From the IMG/VR virus record IMGVR_UViG_3300030104_000103, positions 1 to 24,327 of that record: 24,327 nt of DNA; one strand, written 5' to 3'. Under the pieces are notes generated by a model that was given only the letters and a program-made list of their open reading frames with translations, was not told the origin of the DNA and ran no database searches. Shown here piece after piece: positions 11,719 to 20,727 of the stretch (the stretch's first letter is position 1; each line of letters begins with the position of its first letter). The position numbers were made by a program, and so were the translations under genes. This stretch comes from a virus.

Positions 11719-14700
11719 TATGTTGTTATGTTCCTTTGTTTTTTTCGTAATGCTTTTTCTGCGTTAGATAGTAAAGCTTCTTCTGTTGATGTCAAGCCGG
11801 TATCTTTGTTAACATTAGTTGGCAATGCTGCAGTTTTTACAACTTCTTGTGAAACATCAGCTGTTTCAACAGGTACATTGTTTGGAATAGTTATAGCTTC
11901 AGATACTTGTGTAGTTTTTTCTTCAGGTATAATACTTGATTGTGGTTCTACTTCTATTGGTTCTTTTTCTAATAGCTCTCCTGTTAAAAACCAATGTTCT
12001 AATTGTTCACCATTTAATCCTAATGGCACTCTCATCCATTTATTTTTAATACCAATCAATTCTGATCGATCAAAAATGTCAGTTAATTTAAGGTCACCAT
12101 ATTTTTCAGGATTATTTTTTTTAATTCTTTCTAACATTTTAGGATAAATAGATGTTACTTCTAATGGTGGTAAATTACTTGCATTAAACTTACCACTTAA
12201 CAACATATTAATTGTAACTTGGCTAAAACCTCTTCTGTTTCTAAGTTCTTTTACAATTTGATAACGCGATAATTTTAAATCGTCTTGTAAAAATTTTACA
12301 AATTCATACGCTCTGCTATATTCTCTGTACTTATTCATTTGTAAATCATTAAATTCTTTAGGTAATAAAAAAGGATCTTCTATTATTTTTTGTGGATTTG
12401 TTGTGTCTCTTTTAAAATCTTTATCGGCACTTGTAATTCTTCCAGTAAAATCATTAATTACATATGTAATACTGTTTATAGGGTTTTCTTTTTTAGCACC
12501 TAATCCTAAAAATAATTTTAACAATTCGTTAGTTGTGTTGTATTTATCTGCTGATTTAGTTAGATCTCCTTCTGCAGCTTTTAAAACTTTAGATACATTT
12601 TTAAATGTAGTAGGATTTATTGCATCAATTAAATGCGCTACACTTTTTCCTAATATAACATCAAAAGAATCATTTCTCATATCAAATATAATACTACCTG
12701 TTTTTGTTTCACCACCTCTTGCACCTGGCACACCAAAAGATTTAGGAGTAATATCTAATATTGCTTCTGTTAGAATAGCTTCTTCTAAGAATGGCTCAAA
12801 TAGTAATGTAAAACCACCTTTTTTCTTTTCATCATAATCATAAAAGAAACCTTTAAAAAATCTCGTATAGATTGCATCATCACTTTGATCCGTGTTAAAC
12901 ATCTTACTAGTTACTGCTTCTACTGCATCCTGCACTCCTTCAAAAGGTTGCTCTCGACTCCAGTTTAAAGTCCAAAATGTTTTATCATCACGTATTTTAC
13001 TAATAGGATATATAGTAGAGTTTTTATCATACCATGGTGAAAACCATCTTTGATATTTTCTAATAAAATCTTCGTCTATATTTGTAATAGCGCCTGTTGC
13101 TGCAAACAGTCCTTCTTGAAAACCATATAACGTAGCATTCAAACCTATTAATCTTCTTGCTCCCATTTGTCGTAAGAATGGGTTACTAGATGTTAGTTCC
13201 CTGGTACCATACGCTAGTGTATTGTATATGTTTCTAATTGTTTCTGATCTAAAGGCTACGAAATTACCAACTGGTAATCTTCTCCAGTTTCTAACTAAAC
13301 TAGGAACCATGTTATAGTTTGGATATACGTCAACAATATATTTAGCTGCAATTTCTTTTAACGCTTTACCGTATGTTTTCTCTGATCCATCTAAATTTAA
13401 TGGATTCCATTTCATTTTAAATACTTCTCTAAACTGATTAGATACAAGATCTTGCCATTTGTATGGCACTGTTCTGCCAGATTCTACCACGTAACCTAAT
13501 TTTTTAGCGGCCTCTGTAGTCAATCCTCTTATAGGTATGGCTGCTAGCATTTGTGATTTAGTAAACTCATAACCATATGCTTTCCACACGTTATCAGATG
13601 CTTGATAAAATTCTGTTGCTTTTCTAAAAATAGGATTTTGTAACATGTACTTAAACAATTGATCGGTGTTAGCAAATCTATTAGCAGCGATATCACCGAT
13701 GATTGCTTCTACCTCACCAGCTACAACTGAACTATCTATTATGCCTTCGTCAGAATATTCTTTTAATTTTTTTCTCATAACGTTAGGATTAATTCTTCCG
13801 CTACCTACAACTTCACCAAACACATATTTCATAGCATCTAGTACACTTGCATGGGCGCCAATGTGTCCTTGCATTAATGAAAAGAACATAGCAGTTTCAA
13901 AGTTTCTTGTTTGTGTCATTAAAGACAAAACTGTTTTACTTAATTGTGCTGTGGTTTTAGCTGCAAGAAAAGCTTTGTATGGTGCCCACTGCAATAAAAA
14001 ATCTGTAGCTAATGCATCACTTGCAATACCATTAGCAATCTCTGGTGTTGTAAAGTAATTACCTTTCTTACCTCTGGTATATATTTTTGCTATGTCAATG
14101 TTTGATGTTCTTGCTATAGTTTGTATTGGTACTAAAGATTTTGCTACATATTTTTGTACACCTTCCATAGCAAATTTTTCTGGGTCTGTTACAATCCAAC
14201 CAGATCTTAATCCTTCTTTTAATATTTGTTTGTGTGTAAACAAATGAGACAACAATTGCGCTTGTTGTGTAACAGTATCTGTAATAACAGTAATAGGATT
14301 ATTTATTTTACCCATTAAGTCTTCAATAACTTTTGGTAATGTTTGTTTTTTAGCTAAAATTTTATCTGGTGTAACTAAAGAAGTTATAGCCTGCATTCTT
14401 TTTATAGGACTAGCTCCTTCTTTACCATACTGTATAATTTCATCTACTTTTTGAGAAGCTAATCTAGATAGTTCTGGCCACAACTTACTTCCTTCTTTTA
14501 CATTTTTATATTTTTTATTTGTTTTTTTAATTAAATCTACAAAGTAATTAGTTGCTGCATTAATTTTAGTTTGATCTGGTTTAAAACTTCCTTGAAATAT
14601 TTCATAAGACGTAGTTAGATATTTACCCATACCGTCTACAATTTCTTTTTTTATTTCTTCACTTTTTACATACGGTTTAATTTCTTTACTTAATTTTTCT

Positions 14701-16445
14701 ATAGTTTTTTGTATGTCTACAACAGGTTGTCTTAAAACTTCTGGTAAATTTTTAAGAGGTATTTCACCTTTTAAATATTTTAGCACATCATCCCAATATT
14801 GTTTACCTGCAGATACACTTGATGTTGTAAAAACTTTATTACCAAATCCTTTGTTTAATAAATTGTATATAGATCTATCTATTCTTTTGAGATCAATTCC
14901 TATAGATTTTTTATATTTGTTAGTCATTCTCTCACCTTGAAGCATAATTTGTTTTGCTTCTTTAGTAAAAGGTCCCCTAACTCTTAACGGTGTAAGTATA
15001 AATTTATCTGCAGCAGCCATTAATCTTTCTGACATTGGACCCATAGTTGTAGAAAAGAATCCCCATTTTTCTAATGGTGGTATTTTTTGTGTAATAAATC
15101 CACCGCCTTTTTTAATAGCGTTAACTGTTTGAGGCACACCTGATTTTCTACTAGCTAAAATTTTAGACACAGGGTTAAGAACTAAAGTATTAAAAGGTGC
15201 AGCCGTTGTTTTATAAATCCCTTTGGCAGTTGCACCAGCTACTCCTATAATTTTACCAGCAGCTAATGTTAAACCACCAATTAATACTGTGCCTTCTGCA
15301 CCGTGTATTAATTTTCTTTTTAAAATTTCTGCAGCTTTTTTACTGTTACTTAATTTGTCAAATTTTTCTTTATCGATAGGTGGCATAAAACCAAAACCTT
15401 CTGTAAAGGTAGGTTTTTCTTCATCTGCTGTAATTGTTCTACCTACTCCATACTTTACAGGTAGACCCCAAAACCCCATTTTTTGTGCAATGCTTGATGC
15501 ATATTTTATATTACCAAACTGATCTGTTAGTGTTTTACCAGACTTATCTACTTTAGCTTTTTTCTTTGATAATCTTTCTACAATTTTTTTAGTAGTTCCC
15601 GGTGCTGCTTTTTTAGCAACATAACCAAAACCTTTTATTATTCTACCACCTAAAAATGTATCAATACCAAACTGTGTAAGCTCGTCAGTTAATTCTTGTA
15701 TAGCACTGTCTTGATTAAAAGGTTGTGATTTGTTTGGGTACTGAATATCATCAGCTCTTGGCCAATTGTTTTCTATATATTCTAATGCGTTAATTGCATT
15801 ATCAGGGCCAACGGCATCTACTAACATAGCAGCCCATCTAGTTATTTCTCTAGTTGTATCTAAAACAGGTTCTACAAGTCCAGATATAATTTTAGTAGAT
15901 GTTTTACCATAATATTCTTTTTGTTTAGCTTTTGCTATTTCGTCTTCTCTGTACGCAAGGTCATAAGATTTAGCTCCCTGTAATTCAAATGCAGTTAATC
16001 TATCTACTGTTTTTTCACTAAATAGTTCAGGGTTATCAGCTACAAACTTTAATCTTTTATTTGGATATAATAATATATTAGATTCGCCAGCTTCTTTAGC
16101 AGCTTTGATTGATCCATATTTTTGCACAACAGAAATATAATCTTTAACAACATCGGGGTTGTCTCTAAATATATCTAAGTATCTAAGAGTGCTATCTTTG
16201 TAATCTGCAGGTAAAGTGTTGACATAACTTCTTTCTTGAGTTGACAATAGATCAGGTTCCATCAACCCTTCTTCAATAAGCTTTTGATTTATTGTTTCAA
16301 CTTTTTCGTCAGCTTGTTTTGTAATTGACTCAAGATCAAGCTTCTCATTTATTTGAGACATGATCTCTTCTACTTTACGATCTAGTATAGCGTTTTTATC
16401 TTCGAGTTCTTTGTTGGGAAAAAAGTTTTTGTTTGAATCTGCCAT
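11718..16445 (-). CDS. Very large internal virion / DNA-ejection protein (1575 aa)
   Basis: The largest gene in the window. The N-terminus (about 180 residues) is charged and helical. A glycine/alanine-rich hydrophobic stretch occurs near residues 380-405 (IGGLTLAAGKIIGVAGATAK). A conserved block near residues 1040-1105 (YPNYNMVPSLVRNWRRLPVG, then NFVAFRSETIRN) is found in large inner-core proteins of marine podoviruses, so I assign it to the ejectosome that enters the cell envelope during DNA delivery. The C-terminus is acidic and low in complexity (IEVEPQSSIIPEEKTTQVSE). I see no confident lysozyme, transglycosylase or RNA polymerase motif. It follows the 371-aa gene with a 5-base gap and ends at the holin-like gene with a TAATG overlap. 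Confidence 0.72.
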   Translation of the reverse strand: MADSNKNFFPNKELEDKNAILDRKVEEIMSQINEKLDLESITKQADEKVETINQKLIEEGLMEPDLLSTQERSYVNTLPADYKDSTLRYLDIFRDNPDVVKDYISVVQKYGSIKAAKEAGESNILLYPNKRLKFVADNPELFSEKTVDRLTAFELQGAKSYDLAYREDEIAKAKQKEYYGKTSTKIISGLVEPVLDTTREITRWAAMLVDAVGPDNAINALEYIENNWPRADDIQYPNKSQPFNQDSAIQELTDELTQFGIDTFLGGRIIKGFGYVAKKAAPGTTKKIVERLSKKKAKVDKSGKTLTDQFGNIKYASSIAQKMGFWGLPVKYGVGRTITADEEKPTFTEGFGFMPPIDKEKFDKLSNSKKAAEILKRKLIHGAEGTVLIGGLTLAAGKIIGVAGATAKGIYKTTAAPFNTLVLNPVSKILASRKSGVPQTVNAIKKGGGFITQKIPPLEKWGFFSTTMGPMSERLMAAADKFILTPLRVRGPFTKEAKQIMLQGERMTNKYKKSIGIDLKRIDRSIYNLLNKGFGNKVFTTSSVSAGKQYWDDVLKYLKGEIPLKNLPEVLRQPVVDIQKTIEKLSKEIKPYVKSEEIKKEIVDGMGKYLTTSYEIFQGSFKPDQTKINAATNYFVDLIKKTNKKYKNVKEGSKLWPELSRLASQKVDEIIQYGKEGASPIKRMQAITSLVTPDKILAKKQTLPKVIEDLMGKINNPITVITDTVTQQAQLLSHLFTHKQILKEGLRSGWIVTDPEKFAMEGVQKYVAKSLVPIQTIARTSNIDIAKIYTRGKKGNYFTTPEIANGIASDALATDFLLQWAPYKAFLAAKTTAQLSKTVLSLMTQTRNFETAMFFSLMQGHIGAHASVLDAMKYVFGEVVGSGRINPNVMRKKLKEYSDEGIIDSSVVAGEVEAIIGDIAANRFANTDQLFKYMLQNPIFRKATEFYQASDNVWKAYGYEFTKSQMLAAIPIRGLTTEAAKKLGYVVESGRTVPYKWQDLVSNQFREVFKMKWNPLNLDGSEKTYGKALKEIAAKYIVDVYPNYNMVPSLVRNWRRLPVGNFVAFRSETIRNIYNTLAYGTRELTSSNPFLRQMGARRLIGLNATLYGFQEGLFAATGAITNIDEDFIRKYQRWFSPWYDKNSTIYPISKIRDDKTFWTLNWSREQPFEGVQDAVEAVTSKMFNTDQSDDAIYTRFFKGFFYDYDEKKKGGFTLLFEPFLEEAILTEAILDITPKSFGVPGARGGETKTGSIIFDMRNDSFDVILGKSVAHLIDAINPTTFKNVSKVLKAAEGDLTKSADKYNTTNELLKLFLGLGAKKENPINSITYVINDFTGRITSADKDFKRDTTNPQKIIEDPFLLPKEFNDLQMNKYREYSRAYEFVKFLQDDLKLSRYQIVKELRNRRGFSQVTINMLLSGKFNASNLPPLEVTSIYPKMLERIKKNNPEKYGDLKLTDIFDRSELIGIKNKWMRVPLGLNGEQLEHWFLTGELLEKEPIEVEPQSSIIPEEKTTQVSEAITIPNNVPVETADVSQEVVKTAALPTNVNKDTGLTSTEEALLSNAEKALRKKQRNITT

Positions 16446-16450
16446 TCATC

Positions 16451-17566
16451 TTATGTCATCTCGGTTTGCATAGGCAACACAAGACTCACCCCATATTTGT
16501 TATTGAAAGCATATACGTCCGCTTGGGTTGTTATTTGTGCAAAGTCCGCGAAGGCATTTTGATTATAGTAAATTAATTGTACAATTTCATCAGTTACTTC
16601 AGCTGGTATTTTAGCTCTAAATTCTGAATAAGGTATTGGTACACTTGCCTGTTGAGGTTCTTCTGCTACAGTTTGTTCTTCCATAACTGTTTCTGTTGCA
16701 ACTGGCATCGCACCCGTTGCTGGTGTACCCATTTGATAACCCGCTCTACCACCATCTGCTTTAAGGTCCACACCTAATGCACCTTGTATCTGTAAGAAAA
16801 TTCTTATTGCATCAGCAGCTGCTGTTGCTGGATCTCCTCCTCCTGCAATTAAAGCAGCAGTAATATTTGCTATATCTTTTTGTGTAGAAGTTCCTGCTAA
16901 TATATCTTTTAATCTTGTTTCGTATTCTGGTCCTCCGTCAGGATATAATTGTTTTAATTCTTTTATTTTTAATCCTGTTGCAGTTCTTGCTGGGTCAAAC
17001 TGAATTTTAGCAATGTCAAGTGCTCCTGAATTTTGTAGTTCTTGTACAGCTATTGCTGATTCTTCTTTTAAACCATATTCCGTACGTAATTTTTTCATAT
17101 CAAAACCTCGATCATCTAAACTTTTTAATCTTTCTTTTCTCTCTCCAATATCTTTTAGTTTAGCTGCGTCTTGTAAATCTTTTCTGTCTTTTCTAATTTT
17201 AGCTATGTTTTCTGCTTGTTCAAAACCAGCTTCACCTGTAGTTTTGTAACTACCATCAGGGTTTTTCATGTTAGCATAAGTTCCAAAAGAACTAATAATG
17301 TCATACATATTTGTTCCTTCTGGTGTTTTAACTACTTCTTGTTCTTCAACAGTTAACTCTTTCATTTTATCTTCGTAAGACATTGGTTTTTCAAATCCTG
17401 TTCTATTACCCATCATGTTCCCCATGATTGTACCACCACCGATAGTTCCACCACCATAGTATCTTGGTCTTGGTGTATCCATACCTGATGTAATACCAGT
17501 TCCTTGTGCAGAGTATCCCATTCCGCCTCTCATAAACATTGGTCTTTTTAAAATTTTATTATACAT
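16451..17566 (-). CDS. GG-rich putative structural/ejection protein (371 aa)
   Basis: A 371-residue protein opening with LKRPMFMRGGMGYSAQGTG, then a Gly-rich stretch (YYGGGTIGGGTIMGNMMGN), a long charged helical middle (about residues 115-225) and the motif DGGRAGYQMG at 271-280. It ends with a small domain around KIPAEVTDEIVQLIYYNQNA. The MRGG and DGGRxGY motifs recur in structural-module proteins of marine phages and also in the 474-aa protein two genes upstream. The position directly before the giant ejection protein supports an inner-core or scaffold role. No clear Shine-Dalgarno is visible. Function not established. Confidence 0.65.
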   Translation of the reverse strand: MYNKILKRPMFMRGGMGYSAQGTGITSGMDTPRPRYYGGGTIGGGTIMGNMMGNRTGFEKPMSYEDKMKELTVEEQEVVKTPEGTNMYDIISSFGTYANMKNPDGSYKTTGEAGFEQAENIAKIRKDRKDLQDAAKLKDIGERKERLKSLDDRGFDMKKLRTEYGLKEESAIAVQELQNSGALDIAKIQFDPARTATGLKIKELKQLYPDGGPEYETRLKDILAGTSTQKDIANITAALIAGGGDPATAAADAIRIFLQIQGALGVDLKADGGRAGYQMGTPATGAMPVATETVMEEQTVAEEPQQASVPIPYSEFRAKIPAEVTDEIVQLIYYNQNAFADFAQITTQADVYAFNNKYGVSLVLPMQTEMT

Positions 17567-17567
17567 A

Positions 17568-18449
17568 TTATGCCTGTTGTGTCCCTGGTGGAGGTGTTAA
17601 TGTTCTATACATATTAGCAAAACCACCGATACCTTGTACTACTGGATTTGGTGTAAATTTCTGTGTAGGTGATCCAGGCATTGCTCCTGCAATTGAACCA
17701 TATATATTTGCTACGTCTGTAATTCTTTGTTGTGGTAAGTCATAAGCTGTTTGTGCAGCTAGTGCTAACTGATTTAATTTTTGTTGTTCTAGTTGTTGGT
17801 CTTGTAATCCTAATGCTTCAAGTCCTGCAGCTTCTGTTTGTTGTAAACCTGGAACTGTTTGTGCCATAGTTTGTAAATTACCTAATTGTTGTTGCTGTTG
17901 TCCTAAAGCTTGTGTGTAACCTGTACCATATAGACCAGCAAGTAATGCTGCTCTGTTTCTATCTGATTGTGTTCTGTATTCTGCAGACTCCACACCTTGT
18001 CTTGCACCACCAAAAGCACCAGCAGTAAACGCTTGATCTGCAATACCTTTTTGTTGTATTGCTGCTTGTCTATCAAAATCTTGCATTGTTGTTCTAATGA
18101 CTTCTTGTTGATAAGGTGACATAAATTGTTCATAACCTGATGGGTCTAACAATTGTTGAGTTCCAATTTGATCAATGTAAGGTTGATAAGATGCAACACC
18201 TGTACCACCTGTAAAACCTGTAACTTGTCCTGTAGCATCTCTTTGTACAGCACCTAGTCCAGACATGTCTGCAACAGACTGAGCTGCTGCTTGTTGGAAT
18301 GCTGATTGACCTGCAACTTGAGGAGTTAATGCTCCTACATCAATAGGAGTTCCTAGTTGCCCGATACCATATTTAAGAATATTCTGTCCAAATGGTTGCA
18401 ACGTTGCGCTTGGTAATAGTCCAGCTGTGTTATAAGATTGTGTAGCCAT
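17568..18449 (-). CDS. Putative DNA-ejection / inner-core protein (293 aa)
   Basis: A Gln/Ala/Gly-rich protein with the block MSPYQQEV (110-117) followed about 27 residues later by GAFGGARQGVESAEY (144-158), then a Gln-rich helical region (YTQALGQQQQQLGNLQ). This paired motif is a recurring signature of small ejection or inner-core proteins in podovirus-type phages. The C-terminus is Pro-rich (LTPPPGTQQA). Placement between two other candidate core proteins supports the call. AAGGA about 10 bases upstream; the ATG overlaps the previous stop (TAATG). Confidence 0.72.
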   Translation of the reverse strand: MATQSYNTAGLLPSATLQPFGQNILKYGIGQLGTPIDVGALTPQVAGQSAFQQAAAQSVADMSGLGAVQRDATGQVTGFTGGTGVASYQPYIDQIGTQQLLDPSGYEQFMSPYQQEVIRTTMQDFDRQAAIQQKGIADQAFTAGAFGGARQGVESAEYRTQSDRNRAALLAGLYGTGYTQALGQQQQQLGNLQTMAQTVPGLQQTEAAGLEALGLQDQQLEQQKLNQLALAAQTAYDLPQQRITDVANIYGSIAGAMPGSPTQKFTPNPVVQGIGGFANMYRTLTPPPGTQQA

Positions 18450-19873
18450 TATGCTATCATCCTTTTAGCTGATGGTTTTGCTTCTAAATTTTTCATTGTG
18501 TCATACATTCTTTTTGCACCTTTTTGTACACTTCCACCACCTGCAGCTCTTACTGCGTCAGCTGTAAATACAAATTCGTTTTTAGATAATCTTGCTGGTA
18601 CATCGTCTTTTCTTTCGTACTCTCCAATTGGTACAAAGCCACCAGAGAATCTATAATCTTTTTCCATACCACCCATGTCCATGATACCACCGCCAGCTCT
18701 TTTAACTCTACCACCTTTAGCTGCTTGCATGATGCCTGTGTCTTGTTTAGGCATTTTTTTATTATTCATCATCATTTCTTTTAAATCTTCTAATTGTTCT
18801 TCAGTTAATAAATCTAAAGTTTTGCCATACAACATTAAAGCTAAATCATTTAACTCTGACTTAGGATCTGGTGCAGACACTGAATCGGATCCTAATTCCA
18901 TTCTTAAAAACTCATCAATTTCCATTATAGGCATTCCAGGTCTTTGTTCGTTCATTTCATATTTATAGTTTTCATATGCATCAATATCGTCTTGATCATA
19001 TTTACCTGGTTCATAAGAAACAGTCATTGCTTCTGTTTCTGATTCTTCAAAGTCTCCTTTAATCATGTCTCTCCAACCACCATCTTGAAAAAATAATTCA
19101 AATTCAAAATCAAATATAGATTTATCTGGTGTATCCATTTGAGACCATATCTGCATTGCATCAGCTCTATCACCACGGCCTGTAGAATAAAAAGCCATTT
19201 CCATTTTGTCTTCTTGCATTTCTTTATTCATGCCTTCGTTAAAACCCATACGTTTTACAACTTCTGGTGCTTTCTTTCTTAATGCTTCTATACCTGGACC
19301 ACCTCCTCCAGCAAGACCCATTTTAGCAACAACGTCAGGTCTAACTTTTCTAAGTGCTGTAATACCAGGGTTTGGATCTGGTGTACCATTTTTTAATCTC
19401 ATAATTCCGCCATCTTTTTTTTCTGGTATAGTATAAGCTTCTGGAGATAACTCTGATAAAACTAATGCTTCAGCTAATTCTCTGCTTAAACCTTTATCCA
19501 TTAATTCTTTTATTTTTGCTTCGTATCTTTCATTAGCACCTGAAGCTAAACCAATTCTTCCACCATCTTTTAATTTCATAATTCCTCCGTCTTTAACACC
19601 TGTTGCTTTTGTAAACGATGTTACATCTGCTTTTTTAGTTGGTAAATTTGCTACAGTCATAGGTGTAAGATTCAAGTCGATAGCTGCTTGTGCCTCTTGA
19701 CCTGCTGCTTCTGCAGCTGCCATATAGTCTGCGTATGCAGCTTCATCTAATTCATTTCTTCTTTTAGCATCTTTATAATCAAGGTATGCTTTACCAACAC
19801 CAACTGCAGTGTCTACTATTGGTTTATATTCTTTATATTTGTTATATGCGTCTGTTAAAATTGAAAGTACCAT
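18449..19873 (-). CDS. Structural protein with GG motifs and conserved DVPARLS-NEFV C-terminus (474 aa)
   Basis: The N-terminus is helical and Ala-rich (about residues 1-70). Residues 95-214 hold repeated motifs: DGGIMKLKDGG and DGGIMRLKNG, and two tandem 22-residue repeats starting PGITALRKVRPDVV (169) and PGIEALRKKAPEVV (193). The middle is acidic. The C-terminus contains GGRVKRAGGGIMDMGG (387-402) and then GGFVPIGEYE (411-420) and DDVPARLSKNEFVFTADAVR (423-442), a block recurring in virion proteins of marine and cyanophages. The role is probably in the inner core or tail, by context. AAGGA nine bases before ATG supports the start and lies within the end of the 26-codon ORF. Confidence 0.75.
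   Translation of the reverse strand: MVLSILTDAYNKYKEYKPIVDTAVGVGKAYLDYKDAKRRNELDEAAYADYMAAAEAAGQEAQAAIDLNLTPMTVANLPTKKADVTSFTKATGVKDGGIMKLKDGGRIGLASGANERYEAKIKELMDKGLSRELAEALVLSELSPEAYTIPEKKDGGIMRLKNGTPDPNPGITALRKVRPDVVAKMGLAGGGGPGIEALRKKAPEVVKRMGFNEGMNKEMQEDKMEMAFYSTGRGDRADAMQIWSQMDTPDKSIFDFEFELFFQDGGWRDMIKGDFEESETEAMTVSYEPGKYDQDDIDAYENYKYEMNEQRPGMPIMEIDEFLRMELGSDSVSAPDPKSELNDLALMLYGKTLDLLTEEQLEDLKEMMMNNKKMPKQDTGIMQAAKGGRVKRAGGGIMDMGGMEKDYRFSGGFVPIGEYERKDDVPARLSKNEFVFTADAVRAAGGGSVQKGAKRMYDTMKNLEAKPSAKRMIA
19232..19369 (-). repeat. Tandem 22-residue coding repeat
   Basis: Within the 474-aa protein, bases 19369-19304 and 19297-19232 encode two similar 22-residue units (PGI-ALRK—P-VV-KMG pattern) separated by two codons. 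About half the residues are identical, so this looks like an old internal duplication. Confidence 0.7.
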
Positions 19874-19877
19874 ATTT

Positions 19878-19958
19878 CTAATTCCTTAATGTGTGATTAT
19901 ATACTAAAACCGCAGGGATTCTACCTGAACCTACCAGTTTACTTAATTTTTTAGCCAT
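19878..19958 (-). CDS. Possible 26-aa small protein
   Basis: ATG 19958-19956 to TAG 19880-19878 gives MAKKLSKLVGSGRIPAVLVY followed by NHTLRN. It fills most of the 95-base gap between the 82-aa and 474-aa genes, and its end carries the ribosome site of the next gene. The coding looks organised (basic head, Gly/Pro turn, hydrophobic strand), but no Shine-Dalgarno precedes the ATG. It could instead be a leader region. TTGACG overlaps the start and could be part of a promoter, but no good -10 follows. Confidence 0.4.
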   Translation of the reverse strand: MAKKLSKLVGSGRIPAVLVYNHTLRN

Positions 19959-19968
19959 CGTCAATATA

Positions 19969-20217
19969 TTATAAGTCGCCACTCTCAGCTCCTAAACCTA
20001 AACTAGCTACTTTTATATGGACATCTCTTCTAATATGTTCTCTTTGAGTAGCAGTATTAGGGTCATTTACATCATTGTCTGCTTCAGCATCTGACATGTA
20101 TTCTGCACCTGTTTCTGTATTAGTTAAAGTAACCTCTACTTCAGGTGTTATGACATGGGTTCTTTTTCCATCTATCTTTTTGTATTCGCTTTTTGCTTCT
20201 TGCTCTATAAAAGGCAT
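19969..20217 (-). CDS. Conserved small structural-module protein (82 aa)
   Basis: A soluble, acidic 82-residue protein with a beta-rich N-terminal half (HVITPEVEVTLTNTETGAEY) and the stretch SDAEADNDVNDPNTATQREH, then RRDVHIKVASLGL. Similar small proteins lie between tail and ejection genes in marine phages, but no function is known to me. AGGAG 4-5 bases upstream supports the start. Confidence 0.7.
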   Translation of the reverse strand: MPFIEQEAKSEYKKIDGKRTHVITPEVEVTLTNTETGAEYMSDAEADNDVNDPNTATQREHIRRDVHIKVASLGLGAESGDL

Positions 20218-20224
20218 AGTTCTC

Positions 20225-20563
20225 CTATTGTCTACTTGTTTGTAGTACTGATGCAGTCATCTTTATAACATTAGTTGTAGCACATTGCATCTTTAATTTA
20301 TCGCCTGCTTCTAGTATCAATATATTATTAAAAGTCAGAACATCCACCCCATTACTGGCCCCTACTGCAACTACATCATATTCAAAATCAGTAGTGCTAG
20401 TAGCATCATATACCTTAAGAGTTACATCTAAAGCACTTCCATGAGTGTTAAATAGCTTTATTGTTTTTACAATAGTTGTAGTCTCCTCGGGTGACTCATA
20501 CATGTCCACATCAGACCCTGCTGCGTTAACTGTTTTTTGAATATTTTTATATACGTTTGCCAT
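20225..20563 (-). CDS. Small beta-rich structural protein (112 aa)
   Basis: A 112-residue protein with alternating beta-strand-like segments (TTTIVKTIKLFNTHGSALDV, then TLKVYDAT, DYVVAVGASNG-like turns and KMTASVLQTSRQ). This suggests a small beta-sandwich such as a head decoration, neck or tail accessory protein. It lies in the tail gene cluster. No Shine-Dalgarno is seen; its ATG overlaps the previous stop as TAATG, so reinitiation is likely. Family not identified. Confidence 0.65.
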   Translation of the reverse strand: MANVYKNIQKTVNAAGSDVDMYESPEETTTIVKTIKLFNTHGSALDVTLKVYDATSTTDFEYDVVAVGASNGVDVLTFNNILILEAGDKLKMQCATTNVIKMTASVLQTSRQ

Positions 20564-20727
20564 TAGGACATAAAGAAATTAAATCTCTCTTGTTGCTCCT
20601 TTTCTTGTGTTAAAAACGTTGAATTTAATTGTTCAATCAAAGATGTAATAGTTCTGTTTATTTGTCTTTGATTATCCTCTGTGTATTCTTTTCTTGGCTC
20701 TGGTAATCTTACTACTATTTTTGTCAT
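20563..20727 (-). CDS. Small helical protein in tail cluster (54 aa)
   Basis: I start this gene at ATG 20727-20725, which overlaps the stop of the 756-aa gene (TAATG) and has GGGAGAAG three bases upstream. An in-frame ATG at 20778 would add 17 residues that only shadow the larger gene. The product (MTKIVVRLPEPRKEYTEDNQ onward, then a helix INRTITSLIEQLNSTF) is short and mostly helical with heptad-like spacing, a layout seen in small tail or chaperone-like proteins. Function unknown. Confidence 0.72.
   Translation of the reverse strand: MTKIVVRLPEPRKEYTEDNQRQINRTITSLIEQLNSTFLTQEKEQQERFNFFMS

Noticed and set aside
16247-16255. TTGACAATA on the plus strand, matching the divergent promoter arm
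   Set aside because: It lies inside the giant gene, has no inverted partner and no -10 box at the right spacing; chance in AT-rich DNA.
18449-19873. Tape-measure protein assignment
   Set aside because: The DVPARLS block is also seen in tail proteins, but 474 residues with acidic and GG-rich parts and the podovirus-like layout make a tape measure unlikely.
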